The notes under the pieces were generated by a model, which saw only the letters and a program-made list of their open reading frames with translations, had not been told where the DNA came from and ran no database searches. The position numbers were made by a program, and so were the translations under genes. DNA of 64,000 bases, taken from NCBI GenBank assembly GCA_026874595.1, contig CM049322.1:51294386-51358385 (forward strand), read 5' to 3'. Of this stretch, positions 11,756 through 25,046 are shown in pieces; the first letter of the stretch is position 1; each line of letters opens with the position of its first letter. This DNA comes from Sipunculus nudus. Taxonomy: Eukaryota > Annelida > Sipuncula > Golfingiida > Sipunculidae.

Positions 11756-13210
11756 CACACACGCAAATTTAATCCAACCCCTTATAACTGCTTGTGATAT
11801 AGGCATACTTCATGCACAAGGAAGTACAAGAGGGCGAGACCTAAACAGTGACAAAACATGCAATTACATGTTAACAGTTTGTCATGATGACGATAGACTA
11901 CCTATCATCAATAGATATTAAATTAGTCTGAATGAGGTAGGCCTACAAGTATAAATGTACTCATTATTGATTAAATATGTACTGTAACAGAATTCAGACT
12001 TTGTGCATATCTTGCAATTGTACAATAATACAAGAAGAAATACAACAGAATATGGGTCATCATAACATGATTTCAGGTGATGGAGATTTGCCCAATTTCC
12101 AAAATTTCAAAGTTAGAAAGTTCCAAACATATTTGTTTTGCTTATCTGAATTTCAGTGCTAAAACCATGTACTTTCTTAGAGTTCACAGAACATTAGTCA
12201 TAGTGTCCAAACTTCAGGATTCAAAGGAGACCTCCCTCGATATGGAGTATGAATGGCCTAATGGTTAAATATATGCCCTGTCAGTCTTTCAGGCTGCTCA
12301 AAATTATGTTTTCGGCCCGTATCTCACAGAATAAAGTTCACTATGTCCTACAGTTTTTGACAAATTGCTATCGAATTTTCATATTATAATAGTTTTAATC
12401 TTTGCATTTTGTACATACAAAATGTCAACAGTGCTGACAGGAAAGCAAATGTGCAATGGTCAAGGTTGGACAAAATTTAAAGGTCTGATTTTACCTTTAT
12501 GACAATAACTCAAAAAGATTATAAAAATCTGTTATATGCTAGAAAAAAATATTTAAATCTGTTATATGCTTGAACAAAATTTAAAAAAAAATCTGTTATA
12601 TGCTTGAAAATTTTTTTTATAAAAAAAATCTGTTATATTTGAAAATTTTTTTTTATAAAAAAAATCTGTTATATTTGAAAATTTTTTTTTATAAAAAAAA
12701 TCTGTTATACGCTTGAAAAAGACTCTTATCTTCAACATCTATCATGTAAATGTAAGTTGATATCTTTCCTGATGTTTTCACAAGATACATTTTATTTGGG
12801 TAAATAACTGCTACAAATTGTGCAATTTTGACCCAATTTTTTACACTAAAGTGCAACAATTGGCTTTTACTGAAAAATGGAGGTTTCTCCTTAATTTCTC
12901 ATAAAAAATGTAGTCACAGTGACTAATATTCAGGTTTGTTAGAAAATAAGGACATCTACCTGGATGTCAAATTTTGGATTCATTGGTCCAGTGGTTTTGA
13001 AACGTGGCAAGTAAACGGAGATCGAGCTGGACAACCAGACCGATAATGGACAAATGACCATAGCTATATCTGACATAACGTATATACAGGTAGTCATCTG
13101 AGCTAAAAATGGTGCTACATAAATATTCCCTTTAACACAATATCGATTATTCACAATTGAATGATAGCTCTTATTTCTAGAATTGCAAGAAATCTAAAAG
13201 CCTAAATCAG
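11640..13210. repeat. Interior of large element: microsatellite, 40-bp tandem array and dispersed repeat
   Basis: A (TA)n run lies at 11713-11751. A tandem array of units of about 40 bp (AAATCTGTTATATGCTTGAAAA) with long T and A runs fills about 12530-12720. A dispersed repeat copy (GGAGGTTTCTCC to CTGAGCTAAAAA) covers about 12880-13110. The interval 10800-11640 holds nothing I recognise. Confidence 0.6.
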
Positions 13211-13217
13211 TATATAC

Positions 13218-13331
13218 CTTCTGAACATCAATAAATGCTGCCTTTGCTTCTGCTATGGTGGGCTTGGCATTTCTTCCTCTGTGCTGGAATCAGTTTTGGC
13301 AGTAAACGAAGCATCATAGCACTAATGGCAC
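13218..13331 (-). pseudogene. Relic exon of the large element's gene
   Basis: On the minus strand a good acceptor (TTTCTTTCAG) precedes 13331 and a donor (AAG/GTATAT) follows 13218. One frame reads ISAMMLRLLPKLIPAQR, then a one-base frame change leads to KPTIAEAKAAFIDVQK. The switch of a clean coding signal between frames indicates a decayed exon. The family is not identified. Confidence 0.5.
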
Positions 13332-13754
13332 CTGAAAGAAACCAGGAATATAACAGAATGTCAACTTGTAGGACAATAACAGATTTACTACGAAAAATTT
13401 AGTTTCTCGACCAATAAACAAATTTCATGGAATGTCCACAGGCATTATGAAAATCATGATCCTGCTGATCATGCAGTGGTCAAGATTTTGAAGCAAACTG
13501 GTTTGATAACATTCCTTGCAGATATATATATATACCATAACACATGAGTGGTCATATGGAGTGATTGATAAAGGGACTATTTAAAAGTTAAATGTGTCCA
13601 TTAGTCATTTTTCTCCATGAAATGTATTTAAAACTGTTTAAAATGTTAATGATGAGTCAGAAACAGGTTTAAAAGAGACCATTACATCAGCTTTATTATA
13701 CATATAAAGATGTAAGAGGGCAGATTTATAAAAAGTCACATACATGTCACTCTC

Positions 13755-13837
13755 AAAATCCATCTGGAACCTCTGTATAAACAACAAGGGATCCATCAGT
13801 CACAGTGCTCAGCTGAAGTTGACCTTGAGGTAAAAAT
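13755..13837 (-). pseudogene. Possible relic exon in large element
   Basis: After a TTTTCAG acceptor on the minus strand, one frame reads QGQLQLSTVTDGSLVVYTEV before a stop. It has coding character and the same strand as the other relic exons. No donor was located, so the extent is uncertain. Confidence 0.35.
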
Positions 13838-16540
13838 CTGAAAATGGAGGTAATGTCTGATAAGAAGAGGTAATATAGACCATGGCTGGATGATATGATT
13901 GGTTTGTATTGATGAGTAAGAAATTGTTGCAAATAATATTTTGTGACCTGACCATGTGTTTTCTAATGTTAAAATTAAAGCATGTGAGCAGTTTGTGAAC
14001 ATAAGATGTATATTTTTACCATAACCATTGGTTGGCTTTTTGATAAATTGATGACAGTACAGTAGTTTACACAATTGTTCGATTGGGTCTATTTTTTTTA
14101 TTAATAGTTTATATTATTAAATATATTTTTTTTTTATTTTATAATATGTATACAGTTGAAATATAACTTATGTTCCCAGTCCACAGGTGTAAGGACTTGG
14201 TGGTGGTGTGGGAGTGGTATGACCGGAGTTACAACATCTCTGTACTATCAAAGTGTATATACATAGGATTTTCACTTAATTCAACAAAGCTTACAGAATA
14301 AAAAAGTTCATTCACAATTACTTATATTTTAAAAAAGGACAGACAGACTGGCAGACAAACAAAGCTGATAATACATGTTTCAATAATTTCTTAATTTTTT
14401 TATTATATCAATTTTTTTAAAGTTTAACATCTGAAATATTACACAATTGTGTATATAAGTTGTTTTCAAATTTCAGACTTTAATAGCTTAAATCCATACA
14501 CATACAGCATATGAAAGTTATTTCAACAGTGCTTATAGGAAAAATATCATAATAAATATATATTTAATGATAACAGAGAGATGATAGACAGACAGAGCTG
14601 ATCACTTTATGTTCCATTCTCCTGAAGCAAGAATGTGTTTCAATTAGATCTTTAAATTTTTCTAATCCAATTGTTTTTTAAATGAAATAAATTTTACACC
14701 CTTGCACAGGTGCAAAGGAATCAATGGTAGCGGGGGGGGGGGGGGGGGGGGGGGGGGGATTAACAACAATTCTGCATATACATACAGGGCAAACAAAGCC
14801 TGATCTCCAATTCTGCTGAGGCAGGAAAATAATGAACAAATGTTTGTATTAGATCCTCATTTTTTTTTATCACATCAATTTTTTTTAATTTTATGTATAT
14901 ATTTCTATACATTCCCAATATAACATATATATCTGAATATAAAAGTTAATTCATAATTCTAAATTGCATCATCATATATCTCAATCTTGTCAAATAACCC
15001 CACATCATGCATACAAATGCATATTTACTTTTTTACCACACAAATATATCTTTTAAATTGCAAAACAATAAATATCTAAAAATAATACTTGAATCAGATT
15101 TCACAATTTTTAATTGTGCCTTTATTTATCTGTAATTTGCTTCATATTTTATAAATTTATGCATACTGATGGGTTTAATTTTAATATTTTAAAATCATTT
15201 AAAAGGAAATTGATTTCTTTTAAAAAGGCTACATTAACCCAAATGGCTTCTTCTGGATTACTCAATGAATTACTCATTCAAGGAAAGTTTGTATATTGGA
15301 GTGGAAACAGCATTACAGTTGAGGAAATACAGGGCAAACAATAACAATAAGTGCATAACACTTGGTGGGTAGGGTTGGCGGGGGGGGGGGGGAGGGATGG
15401 GGGAGGGGGGGTGGAGGGTGGAGTTGATATGAGAAAAACTGTACACCTGTCACAGCAGGGGATCTCCCCCAGTGACCTGTAACAAATCAGGAACCCTGGC
15501 ATAGCTAACTTAACTTCCAGTGACCAGGAGTGGGCTGCCTGCATCTGGACAAAGCACGTGACTATAATAAGAGCCTGAACAAAAAAAATTCAATTATAAG
15601 CCTAATTTTTGAGCTTTTATTTTCTAATTTCAGGTTTAAACAAATTAAATACTTAAGTTTACATGCTGTGAAAATTTAATCAACAGTACTCACAGGAAAA
15701 AAAAACGTGCCATGGTCAAAATTGAAGGTACTTATTTTATTTTTATGCTAATAATTTTTAAAAAATTTAATAATTCAGATCTAATCTTGGGTATACAATT
15801 GAATCTTAATTTAAACAAAGTTATATACTTGAACGAAAGGTCTCTAGCTTCCAAAATTTTCATGTTAGGTGAGTAAATTTCCTGAATTTGTAATTTACAA
15901 AGTCCATTATATTCGGGCTCACAACTTGAAGAAATTACACTTAACAGACTTAATTTCCAGCATGTATATGGAAAATATATTGGAGAATACCAGTACTTCT
16001 AGTAAATATTAAGAAAGAAAAACAGACAGATCAGTGGTTTTGATATAAAGCAGTCCTGAAGTGTGATAATAGGTTTTTAATGGAAACCTGAGGTTTTTCC
16101 TTAATTTCTCGAAGGAATGAAGTCGCAGTGACCCAGTTTCTGGTTTGGTAGGAGCTTTTGGGGACATCTAACAGTATGCCAAATTTTGGATTCATAGGTC
16201 TAATGATTTCAAAACGTGCCAATCTAACAGACGGACAGACGACGGACAATGGACAATGACTATAGCTCAGATAACGTATAGTCAGCTGAGCTAAAAAAAA
16301 TTTAGGCAGCTTCTGTAGTCTAACAGGTAGAACACATGATTTATACCTGGGAGGTGGAAAGTTAAAAACATAGCCTAGAAGTAGTGTGCTTGTCTTGGAC
16401 GGGCCATGAAAGCCATGATTGTTACAGAAGATGGACAAGATACTGAAACATGTCCCACCGTACTCAACTGATTAGCAGACAGATTAAAATCATGTACAAT
16501 ATTTCAAAAAGAACTATATAGCTACTTATAAGGTGGTCCA
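13838..16540. other. Non-coding interior of large element
   Basis: No convincing gene. A poly-G run lies at 14732-14758, G-rich tracts at 15379-15425, and a copy of the dispersed GTCCGTC-class repeat at 16075-16295. Short recurrent pieces (GACAGACAGACTGG type) also appear. Confidence 0.5.
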
Positions 16541-16547
16541 AGATTAC

Positions 16548-16745
16548 CTGCTGATGGCTCAGATGAATTCAAACCAGCTAACATCTTCATGCTGTCTGGG
16601 TATTTCACTGCCACCTGGTTCTTATCCTTCAGGATGGCTGCCATGTCATCTCATTTACCCATCAACTCCATCATGCCTCCTCATCCAGATATATTCCAAA
16701 GAAGTCTCCCTCTACCTATGAATGTCAAGTTAGCCAAATCAAGAA
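16548..16745 (-). pseudogene. Relic exon of the large element's gene
   Basis: A minus-strand frame with two internal stops reads GGMMELMGK, stop, DDMAAILKDKNQVAVKYPDSM, KMLAGLNSSEPSAG and ends exactly at a donor (CAG/GTAATC) at 16548. A long coding-like run up to a good donor supports a decayed exon. Confidence 0.5.
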
Positions 16746-17239
16746 TCAGTTTGCTTGGAATAGTTTACTGACAGATCAGGTATTATATAAAACCTTGAAT
16801 TCACCTACACAAAGTAAAATAATGAAATCATTTACATGATGAAAAAGATTGGGTGCCTCTGGCTTCTCATATTATTATTGTAGGAGACCTGTTATTCTCA
16901 GGTTGAAGAATCTGTACATTGTAAACAGGATCATGCATGCAACACGTCACTAGTAACTTGTTTACCTTTAGCCTAAAGATCCATTGGGATTATAGTATCA
17001 TCTGAAAGAGTATTTTCACTGGTAGGACTAGTGATTGTAATATAGATTTTTTAATAGAAAATCAGGAAGTAATTACCCATATACAGGGGCGGATCCAGGA
17101 TTTAGAAAATGTGTCATACAGACCCTTATGTGTGTGTCTGGGACTCCAACCCCCCCCCCCCCCCCCCCCCCTGCCGAGTCCTGGAACTTAAAGATAAATT
17201 GACGCCACTGGCTGTCAGGATTAGCAAACCTTAGATATC

Positions 17240-17397
17240 TCATTTACTTTATATCCAAACATGGGCCTTCTTCTCCACAAATCCAGGGTAACCTCAACAC
17301 CCTGTCTCTGCCATGTACTCGTTTATCCTCTCTCTCAGTTCCTGATATTAATGCTGGAGCCACTTGGTCTTGAGTTTGATGGAGGCAGTGTCTGAAT
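17240..17397 (-). pseudogene. Relic exon of the large element's gene
   Basis: On the minus strand, after an acceptor (TTATGTTACAG) at 17398, the frame reads SDTASIKLKTKWLQH, stop, YQELRERINEYMAETG. It starts in the phase that the first exon at 19501-19588 ends in. Two stops show decay. Confidence 0.45.
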
Positions 17398-18278
17398 CTG
17401 TAACATAAAATTACTGGTACTCAGAAATACTATATATACCGTATGAATCTGTATTAAGCAGGGATTCAATTTGCATTTTTTTTTGCAGGAAAACAAGTCA
17501 TAATAGAATAACTACTTATTAAAACTACTTCTACTAAAATAATAGTTTCCACTTTACCAGTGAAATGTTCTGTTTTAATACTTACTACCAAGAGTTATTC
17601 TATTTTTCAAGAAATGGAACATTTTTTCTTTAAAGGGGAAAACAATTTTGTACTGTTTAATAGAAGAAGGGGAACCTTTTATTTTTGAACACATTGTGCA
17701 CACATGGAAAACAACTTGGCTTCATGTCATATTGCACCAACTTGTAATTTAAGTGATTATATATATATATATATATATTTATATAATACACATGCACACA
17801 CATATATATATATTAAATACACATACTGGTATATTTTATTAATACCGTTGTAAGTTTCCTTATTTGATTTGCTTTACCTATGTTTGATAATTTATGAAAA
17901 AAACATGACGGTGCATGCATGTCCAGCACTTCAGCCCCTGCTCAGTTATGCGTGACATGCTCTCTCAGACCAAACATGTACGCTCGCACTTGGTATTCTC
18001 TGCACCAAAGGTGTGTTGGCCCATGTAACTATTTTACTGGTCTTATGCCACTGCAATGATGTTCAAGTTCCACTGATAAAGAATGAAAGGAATAAATGGC
18101 AAAGCTGACAAGTTGGTATTCTCACTGGAATTGGATTAAATCCTGTTGGGTCTCCAATAAAATATAGGCAAAACCTGCCTCCTCTTACCTTGATCATTTT
18201 CTAGGTAAACAAATCATTATTCTTGTAAGTCGTTTGAGTCAGGTTTACATTTGCACTGAAAAAGACATGGTTTGGGTT

Positions 18279-18420
18279 TTATCTGACACATGACTTCTTG
18301 GCCTTGACCCTTTTATTCCAAGCGGCCAGGGTCTTCCTGCACACAGAACACAGGGTGACCCGAAAGAAATGAACATGCTGTGTAAAATGATGAAACTTAA
18401 ATTGGACCACACCAACAATT
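18279..18420 (-). pseudogene. Possible relic exon, frame uncertain
   Basis: Minus-strand sequence after a plausible acceptor reads HVHFFRVTLCSVCRKTL and ends at a stop. A second acceptor inside it would give a different frame. The long frame upstream is (TA)n microsatellite (18519-18560) and is not coding. Confidence 0.25.
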
Positions 18421-18517
18421 AATAAGAAAGCCTGTGAAAAGACAATATATATGACAATATAAACATATATAGACACACATATCAATATTATATATACACT
18501 ATAATATATATATGTAA

Positions 18518-18561
<44 letters not shown>

Positions 18562-19500
18562 TTATAAAGTATATATATATATAAATATATATTCATTTAA
18601 AATATCTTTGAAGATATTACTGTTTTAATGTTATTTTATAAAGGAATATATTTGTTTTATATTCCTGTGACGTCACACAAACATGTTTTTAATATTTCAT
18701 TTTATTTGTACTTAATTTCTATTCATATTAAACATTTAAATATTCATTGGGAGGGGCATATGACATATTAAAGGCATTGGAACCGAAGCCCCCCCCCCCC
18801 CCCCCACACACACACCCCACACAAAAATTGAAAGTTGGGGTTGGGGCAATTTAATGGAATAGTTTTGCTCATATGCCTGATATATATGTCCTAAATTTTA
18901 ATTGTGTAAAATTACCTGAAATCTCTATATTTTTTCTTTAACATTTTGTATGGGCCAACTTGGCCCAAGGTTAGTGTCCTTCTGTAAAGATTTCCTATAG
19001 GATTTTTGTCACCAATATATATTATATATATATTATATATATATTTTTCAAAGAAATGATGTTCCCACGGGCCACGCCTATGTTTCTTCTAACATCTGTC
19101 AAACAAATTTGGTCTGCGCATGCGCACTATTTGACAGCATGCATGGTTTCCCTTCGTATCGTGCTCCCTGTGGCAGAACAGTCAGCCATTAATTTTTATT
19201 TACACCAAAACACTGCTTCATATTCATAAGAAAAATTGAGAAGGGTACAAAAAAATAAAAGAACATTTTCTCTTTGGAATATGAACATTTTTAGAATCGG
19301 ATGACTTAGAATATGCAAGATGTTATTGGATTCTAATGAAGTGATCTAATGTTTTTTACATCATCAATCGATCATGACGGCAATGAATTTAGCGTGTCGG
19401 TTGTAAACTAAATACACTGGTTAAAGTCAGTTCTAAAAATACTTTACAGCCAAATTAAATACCAAAGCCAGTGAAATCTAACCAGAAAAATAAGCCTTAC

Positions 19501-19588
19501 CCTTTATATGGCCTGTGAAAAACACCCAGGTCCCTTGCTCCTGCTTCAACTTCAGCTTTTCAAGTATCTTCTTCACAAATTTGTCCAT
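19501..19588 (-). pseudogene. Putative first coding exon of the large element's gene
   Basis: ATG 19588 (context TCAACATGG) opens MDKFVKKILEKLKLKQEQGT, followed by WVFFTGHIK, and reaches a strong donor (AAAGG/GTAAGG) at 19501 in phase 1. It lies about 270 bases inside the right terminus, where a terminal promoter would be expected. This exon itself has no defect. It is called a pseudogene because the later exons are broken. Confidence 0.5.
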
Positions 19589-19689
19589 GTTGAACTAGAA
19601 GACGCTACAAAACACGTGGACAAACACGCAGCTCCTATGCAGCGTCCAATGAGGAAAGGCGATCGCGCACGTGCCCCCGTGTCAGAAAC

Positions 19690-19861
19690 AAATCTAAATG
19701 TTACTTTGTATCAGATTATCAGTTTGCGGGCAACCAATTGGCCGCGGTCGGTGTCAACCAATATTCTGGGCTCTACTCAAACAATATTTGGTTGCTTTTA
19801 ACCAATATCTGCTTCAACCAATTAAATTGGTAGCTGTTTCAACCAATCCGTTTTTAGAGTG

Positions 19862-19862
<1 letters not shown>
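19690..19862. repeat. Right subterminal array and terminus
   Basis: Repeated CAACCAAT and ATTGGTTG motifs lead to the terminus TTTTTAGAGTGT at 19851-19862. They match the left end in reverse orientation. A (TA)n(GT)n microsatellite begins at once (19863-19908). Confidence 0.7.
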
Positions 19863-19908
<46 letters not shown>

Positions 19909-20109
19909 ATAATTATATATGTATATGTTATTATTATAAATATATCCTATGTTATATTTTTTTTTTAATTTCAAAGTACATTCTAACACACATTAAACAA
20001 ACCTGGTCCGCGGATAAGCCAATAAAAAAAGGTCAGTACAGTGTTCAAGAGCCTAATACAGAGAGAAATTCAGGCCTACAAAAAATTAATACACTTGTAT
20101 TAATTAGAT

Positions 20110-20905
20110 TAAATATTTAATAAATATATTACATACTATTGTGTGCAAATAGAAATTATTATTATTCACAAAATTGTAAAATATTCAAAACGCTAAGATT
20201 TCAATAATTTATTTCAATTTTACATATCTGACATTATTATCGTCTATAAACAGGGCAAAGTCATTTGCTGTGTTTCTCCTTTCATGTTTTGACGTTATTA
20301 AAAACTTGCATTTCTCGGGTTTATGTCAATTATGTGGGAAAATATTCAATAATCCAATAACACATGTGATTATCTCATGTGACCAGACTTCAAATGAGAG
20401 AGAGATATTATGGAATGAAATAAATAATTCATTCAGTGTACATATAAGCTCCTACTTACATAATATTGACGATCTGACATTAATTTCTAAATTATTCAGT
20501 GCTGAAATTCCTCTTATGACAGAAGATGAGCAAAAAAGGTTTCAACAATATGTTTTAGATTTTCTGTATAGTGTTAGACATGTCATTGATGCGCTCTGGC
20601 CGCCAGCATTGGAATATCTGATATTTGGCAAATCGTTTAGGGTGAGGATGAGTTAAAACAATCACTGTGGTTATATGTCTATTTGGCAAAACATTGGTCT
20701 TGCGTGGGTTTGTATGCCATGTTTATTTATGGATAAATATACGTTGTTATGTTAAAATTACGCACCAAGGAAACTTTTGATTTTATTTTTCATCTAATTT
20801 ACAGTGAATTGCACAGTTTGTATTTTCATTTAAACCTTTGTATATTGTGTTGATGCTCTTCAGACTTGAAGGAAATAAAGGTAATCAATCAATCAATCAT
20901 TTAAT
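20110..20905 (+). mobile_element. 5'-truncated LINE, 3' tail only
   Basis: The frame ending at 20656 is the C-terminal region of a LINE ORF2, with a C-x2-C...H-x4-C knuckle (CQLCGK, HVIISC). A non-coding tail of about 230 bases follows and ends in tandem AATC repeats (20880-20900), the usual 3' signature of such insertions. The start is taken as about 20110 but is unclear. Confidence 0.6.
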
Positions 20906-21466
20906 TGATGGGCGTTTCTGTGTTTTGGGCTGAACATTTAATTCATATTGTTGAGCACTAACTGAATGTGCAATATATGGTATATGAATAGAATCGTTTA
21001 CTTGTTATACTCTTCCTTTATTTTTTTCAGTGTTAACAATCTGAAATGTCATTTAACTAAATTATCCGATCATGGCATGTTTAGTTTAAAGTAGTATGTT
21101 TTGAAAAAATTACCCCTCCCAACCAACATTCAATACAATATACACAAGGAACAAGTATTTGTTTATTTTTTTATGATAAAAATGTGACTATAAGAGGCAA
21201 ACCATGTATTATTCAGAAGTAGTTCTTTTAAAGGCAAATATCTATTCGGCAGCTTAAAAAATACTATTATATCATCCTGTGTCACAATTTAAAATATGTC
21301 TTTACCATTTAACAGACTCAAAATCTCACTGTTGAAGGCACATGGAAACTGTCAATCATTCTAAGGAGCAGCTTGAAGGATAAACCCCTGTCACCAGGTT
21401 CAAACTCAGAAGATTAAAGGTTATGATATTTAGAGTAATTTTCACAATGAATACTATGAATCACAG

Positions 21467-21535
<69 letters not shown>

Positions 21536-21772
21536 GTGGTGTGCCAATTAATCGATTTTACAGAAGACTGGTCTCTTTCCTTAATAATCGATTAAATTGG
21601 TAACTTTTTGCAAAATCGATCACACACGGCTATATATGCATATTCAGAGAATTCAAATTATACAGTAAATTATATTCTAATCTATATTTATATTATATAT
21701 TTATATATATATATATACACATAAATTATGATTATGATTATTATAAGTTTATTTTTATCATTATTATTAGGC

Positions 21773-21813
<41 letters not shown>

Positions 21814-22625
21814 GGCTATTGTTATTATTTTTTCATGTGCTGTTATTTAATTATTTTTCTTATCAATGGTTCTCGAAGTTTTATGGAACAATGTTAGTGT
21901 ACCTATTAAAAAGAGTAAACTGGCATGAACATGTCCTGTATAGTCATACACATATAATTGCGTTCTGTCAGGTGGTAACCTGATTGTACTATAATGTGGT
22001 TCATTTGAACACAGCAGTAATGTTCCTGGTTTAACAATATGAAATGTCTACATGACTTCATATGCAATTGTATTTTTGTTTAAAATTATATATGTCCAAT
22101 ATATATATATATATCAATTAAGTACCAAATTTCAAAAGACAAAATGTATGTATTTATTAAATTTGTAAAGATATAATTATTTGTTTAATTTAATCATCCA
22201 ATATTTCAGAATTAACATTTGAGTGTTATTAAATCCTTATATTTTTATTGTAATCAGACGGATGATTTTAAAAACTATATAGAATTTATAAAATATGTGA
22301 ATGACCGATATATCTAGAAAAGGATACCTTTTATTCTCCTTAATAAATAAATGAGGGGGCAAGAATTACTTTGTCCCCCATCCCGAAAATGGAGAGAGAC
22401 TTTGGAAAGGTCCAGTCTACATTAATAAGCTGGGGTAAGGGTAATAAGACTAACATACATAAATAGCAATTGGTTTCCTGGTTAAACTGCCGATGATTAT
22501 TTTATGTGTTTAAAAAAATGGAATTACGACATCGGAATCCGACATCCCCGTTTTGGTCAGTATGACAAAAAGGGGGACTGATGGTTGAACAGGAAATAAG
22601 TGAACTGAATATCGGATATGATATG
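20906..22625. other. Intergenic, microsatellite-rich
   Basis: No gene. (TA)n at 21470-21532 and (ATT)n at about 21776-21813. The start TAGTGGTGTGCCAATTAATCG at about 21534 resembles a hAT-type terminus, but no partner end was found. Confidence 0.5.
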
Positions 22626-22629
22626 AGAC

Positions 22630-23430
22630 AATAAGGCACTTTTAGCGGCTCCTCCTCAGAATAATTCATCAAAATTTATTTTCTAATTACATGATCTGCA
22701 AAACAGTAAATATACTTGCTTGCCAGTGAACGCGTATCAATCAGTGCACAGTGTTTTAGTATCATCTCGGAATTCCCCGGTTTTCTAAAAATAGCTTCAC
22801 TGTTAGACTGATGCCCTGCTCTCAACCGTGGATGATCTGAAACCCGCGGAGCGGTGATGACAGCGGACCATTATCACCCGCAAGGTGGCAACAGGTTTCT
22901 TTTCATTCTTCACCCTTTGTTTCTCTGTCAGCAAATTTTGGCAGAAAAAAGATCCGCACAGATATTGTTGACATTTTGTGGGGGCGAGGTGTTACAAAAC
23001 ATGAAATTTTAATTTCATTTTTTATACGACTATATATTTCAGTAAAACAGGGACATGATCAACATAAGTGGGTGGCTTGAGTAATTAACTTCATACTTGT
23101 GTTCACGTTGCGATATATAATAAGCTTACATAATCATAGTCAAGTCATTATATGCGGCCAGAACAGAGCACATAAAATAACTGAAGCGAACTTACTTTTT
23201 ATATGTAAACACAAGGCCAAACACTTGCTTTGTAAAAGTGAATGAATTTTACAAATTCTCTTGAAACCAGCACAACACAATATACCCACCTTGACCCCGA
23301 CAACAATCTCAACGAAACCTGTAACCCCAGCTCTATCCAACTTATTCAGACGAACCTTCTACACATATTTGATCACTTCAGTGTGTACCTGAGGAGGAAG
23401 CAGAGCTAAAAGGTGCTCTTAGTACGGTAT
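22630..23430. repeat. Element with inverted ends
   Basis: GCACTTTTAGCGGCTCCTCCTCAG at about 22636-22662 recurs in reverse at about 23390-23425 (CTGAGGAGGAAGC, AGCTAAAAGGTGC). The interior includes the dispersed repeat seen at 9895. No transposase is seen, so a non-autonomous element is likely. Confidence 0.4.
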
Positions 23431-23452
23431 AGTACAATATCATGAAAGCACA

Positions 23453-23455
<3 letters not shown>

Positions 23456-23537
<82 letters not shown>

Positions 23538-23547
23538 CGGTACATTA

Positions 23548-23605
<58 letters not shown>
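23456..23605. repeat. (CT)n-(TA)n compound microsatellite
   Basis: About 39 bases of CT repeat run into TA repeats in two blocks (23495-23530 and 23555-23600). The interval 23606-24440 that follows has no recognised gene. It contains a C-rich tract with CCCCACC variants at 24350-24395. Confidence 0.8.
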
Positions 23606-24449
23606 TACCGTATATGTTTGCGCGTGCAGGTAGCAGTCCACACTGATGGATCCCTAAAGTATCTTAGAATGTAAAAAAATGCCTGTGATGTTGTCACTAC
23701 TTAAAGGGAATAGTTTTACTACTTATAAGCAAAGTTTGTTATGTTTTCATTTCAAAGGAAATTCTCACACGAAACGTCAGGACAGCCTGGTGTTATATAT
23801 AAACTAGGCAATTGATGATTGTGACTGACTGGGAAATGAAAATCGGGAAGGTAACATAAGGATTTAAGATACGTTACTCCAAAAGCTTCAATAAACTATT
23901 TTCGACCAGCATGAATGACAGTATAAAAATAGGATTTATTTAAATGAAATAATCAGGAGCAGTATCATGCCTGTTCTTTCACATATCAATTTTTGCTCCA
24001 TACAAAAGTTTCCAGGCAAAACCATCCTAGCATACGGTCTCAATACCATCCGTTGAGCTGTTTAACACGTTGTGTTTTAAGTTGACGCCTGTGATCGAGC
24101 CCGGTCCACTATTTTTAACACTCGTGTCCACTATTTTTACACTCGTGTATAGGAGTAAGCCAATGGTTTTAGGACAATAAACTTGGCAGGTACCAATTTA
24201 TTTAAAAGAAAAGATGCTGGTTTTCGTGTTAATTCAACATGCGTTATAGATGATTAGACTGCTTAAATAATTGCTTCTTAGTGTGGAAATTTACATAAAT
24301 AAGAGATATGATACTAGATGTATGTAATCGCCGAGCGATAGGCTCCAAACCCCTAACCCCCACCCCCTACCCCACCCCCACCCCAACCCCCAAATACACA
24401 CACAAATCCAACCTACTCTGTCATCGGTTACATGTAAGTATAATCTAGT

Positions 24450-24890
24450 AATCTATATTATAAATGACGGTGGTCACACTGGATTTTTGCTTCGAATATG
24501 CATGATTTGGCCTTGAACTGTCGAGCATGATGCAAATTTTGTCCTAGGCGGGTGGGGGGGGGGGGGTATTACCCTTATGTCCCCATTGCAGTTTGTTACT
24601 CTGAATCCAGGATTCCGGGTTGTTTCTCTTAATAAAAAAGTGCTAATTAAGTTTGGTTGGCAGTAAACTTTTATTTAGCCTATACTATTGCTTATAAATT
24701 TACAAGTATCTTCATGTTATGCATATGGTGTGTGCAGCAACATTTTCATCTGTCACGGATGTGTTTTTGTGATATATATTAATATTAAATTTGGCAGGTA
24801 GTCATTATTATATTAAAGAGCCACCTGCCATTCTATTTTGGATGAAACTAAACTGGTCTTCAAGTGCAATATAATGAATGGGTATAGAAT
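24450..24890 (+). repeat. Dispersed repeat, second copy at 42890-43740
   Basis: Shared blocks in the same order are GACGGTGGTC-CACTGGATTTTTG, GCAGTTTGTTACTCTGAAT, TCACGGA(T/C)GTGTT and CTGGT(C/T)TT(C/T)AAGTGCAA. The second copy is interrupted by a SINE. Confidence 0.6.
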
Positions 24891-25046
24891 CAGCTAGTAG
24901 GGATGATTAAGCAAATTATATATATATGAAGGGCCGCACGCTGACATAAATTACAACTGGGACCTGTGTCAACAACCTTGGGGTCCAAATGTGATTGCCA
25001 AAGTGGGCGATAATTGAGAATCTGCTACGGATTGTACGGTATTTGA

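Larger units (their letters stand above)
10501..19862. mobile_element. Large element bounded by ACACTCTAAAAA inverted ends (9.4 kb)
   Basis: The left end starts ACACTCTAAAAATGGATCGG and the right end ends in the inverted match (two differences over about 22 bases). Both sit directly in TA-repeat DNA. Next to each end lie many copies of palindromes of the type GGTTGAAATCAACC, facing inward. The interior holds relic exons on the minus strand and no intact gene. I do not recognise the superfamily: no DDE signature, polymerase or integrase is visible. An alternative is two unrelated end fragments of the same family in opposite orientation. Confidence 0.55.

Noticed and set aside
16031-16438. 135-codon minus-strand gene
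   Set aside because: Mostly a copy of the dispersed GTCCGTC-class repeat, which gives similar frames at 12939-13154 and elsewhere.
10501-19862. Polinton/Maverick or other virus-like large element
   Set aside because: No polymerase, integrase, ATPase or capsid signature in any frame; only small relic exons.
20270-20656. Host gene of 128 codons
   Set aside because: The Cys/His knuckle and AATC-repeat tail mark it as a LINE 3' end.
21534-21660. hAT element terminus
   Set aside because: One end looks hAT-like, but no partner end or 8-bp target duplication was found.
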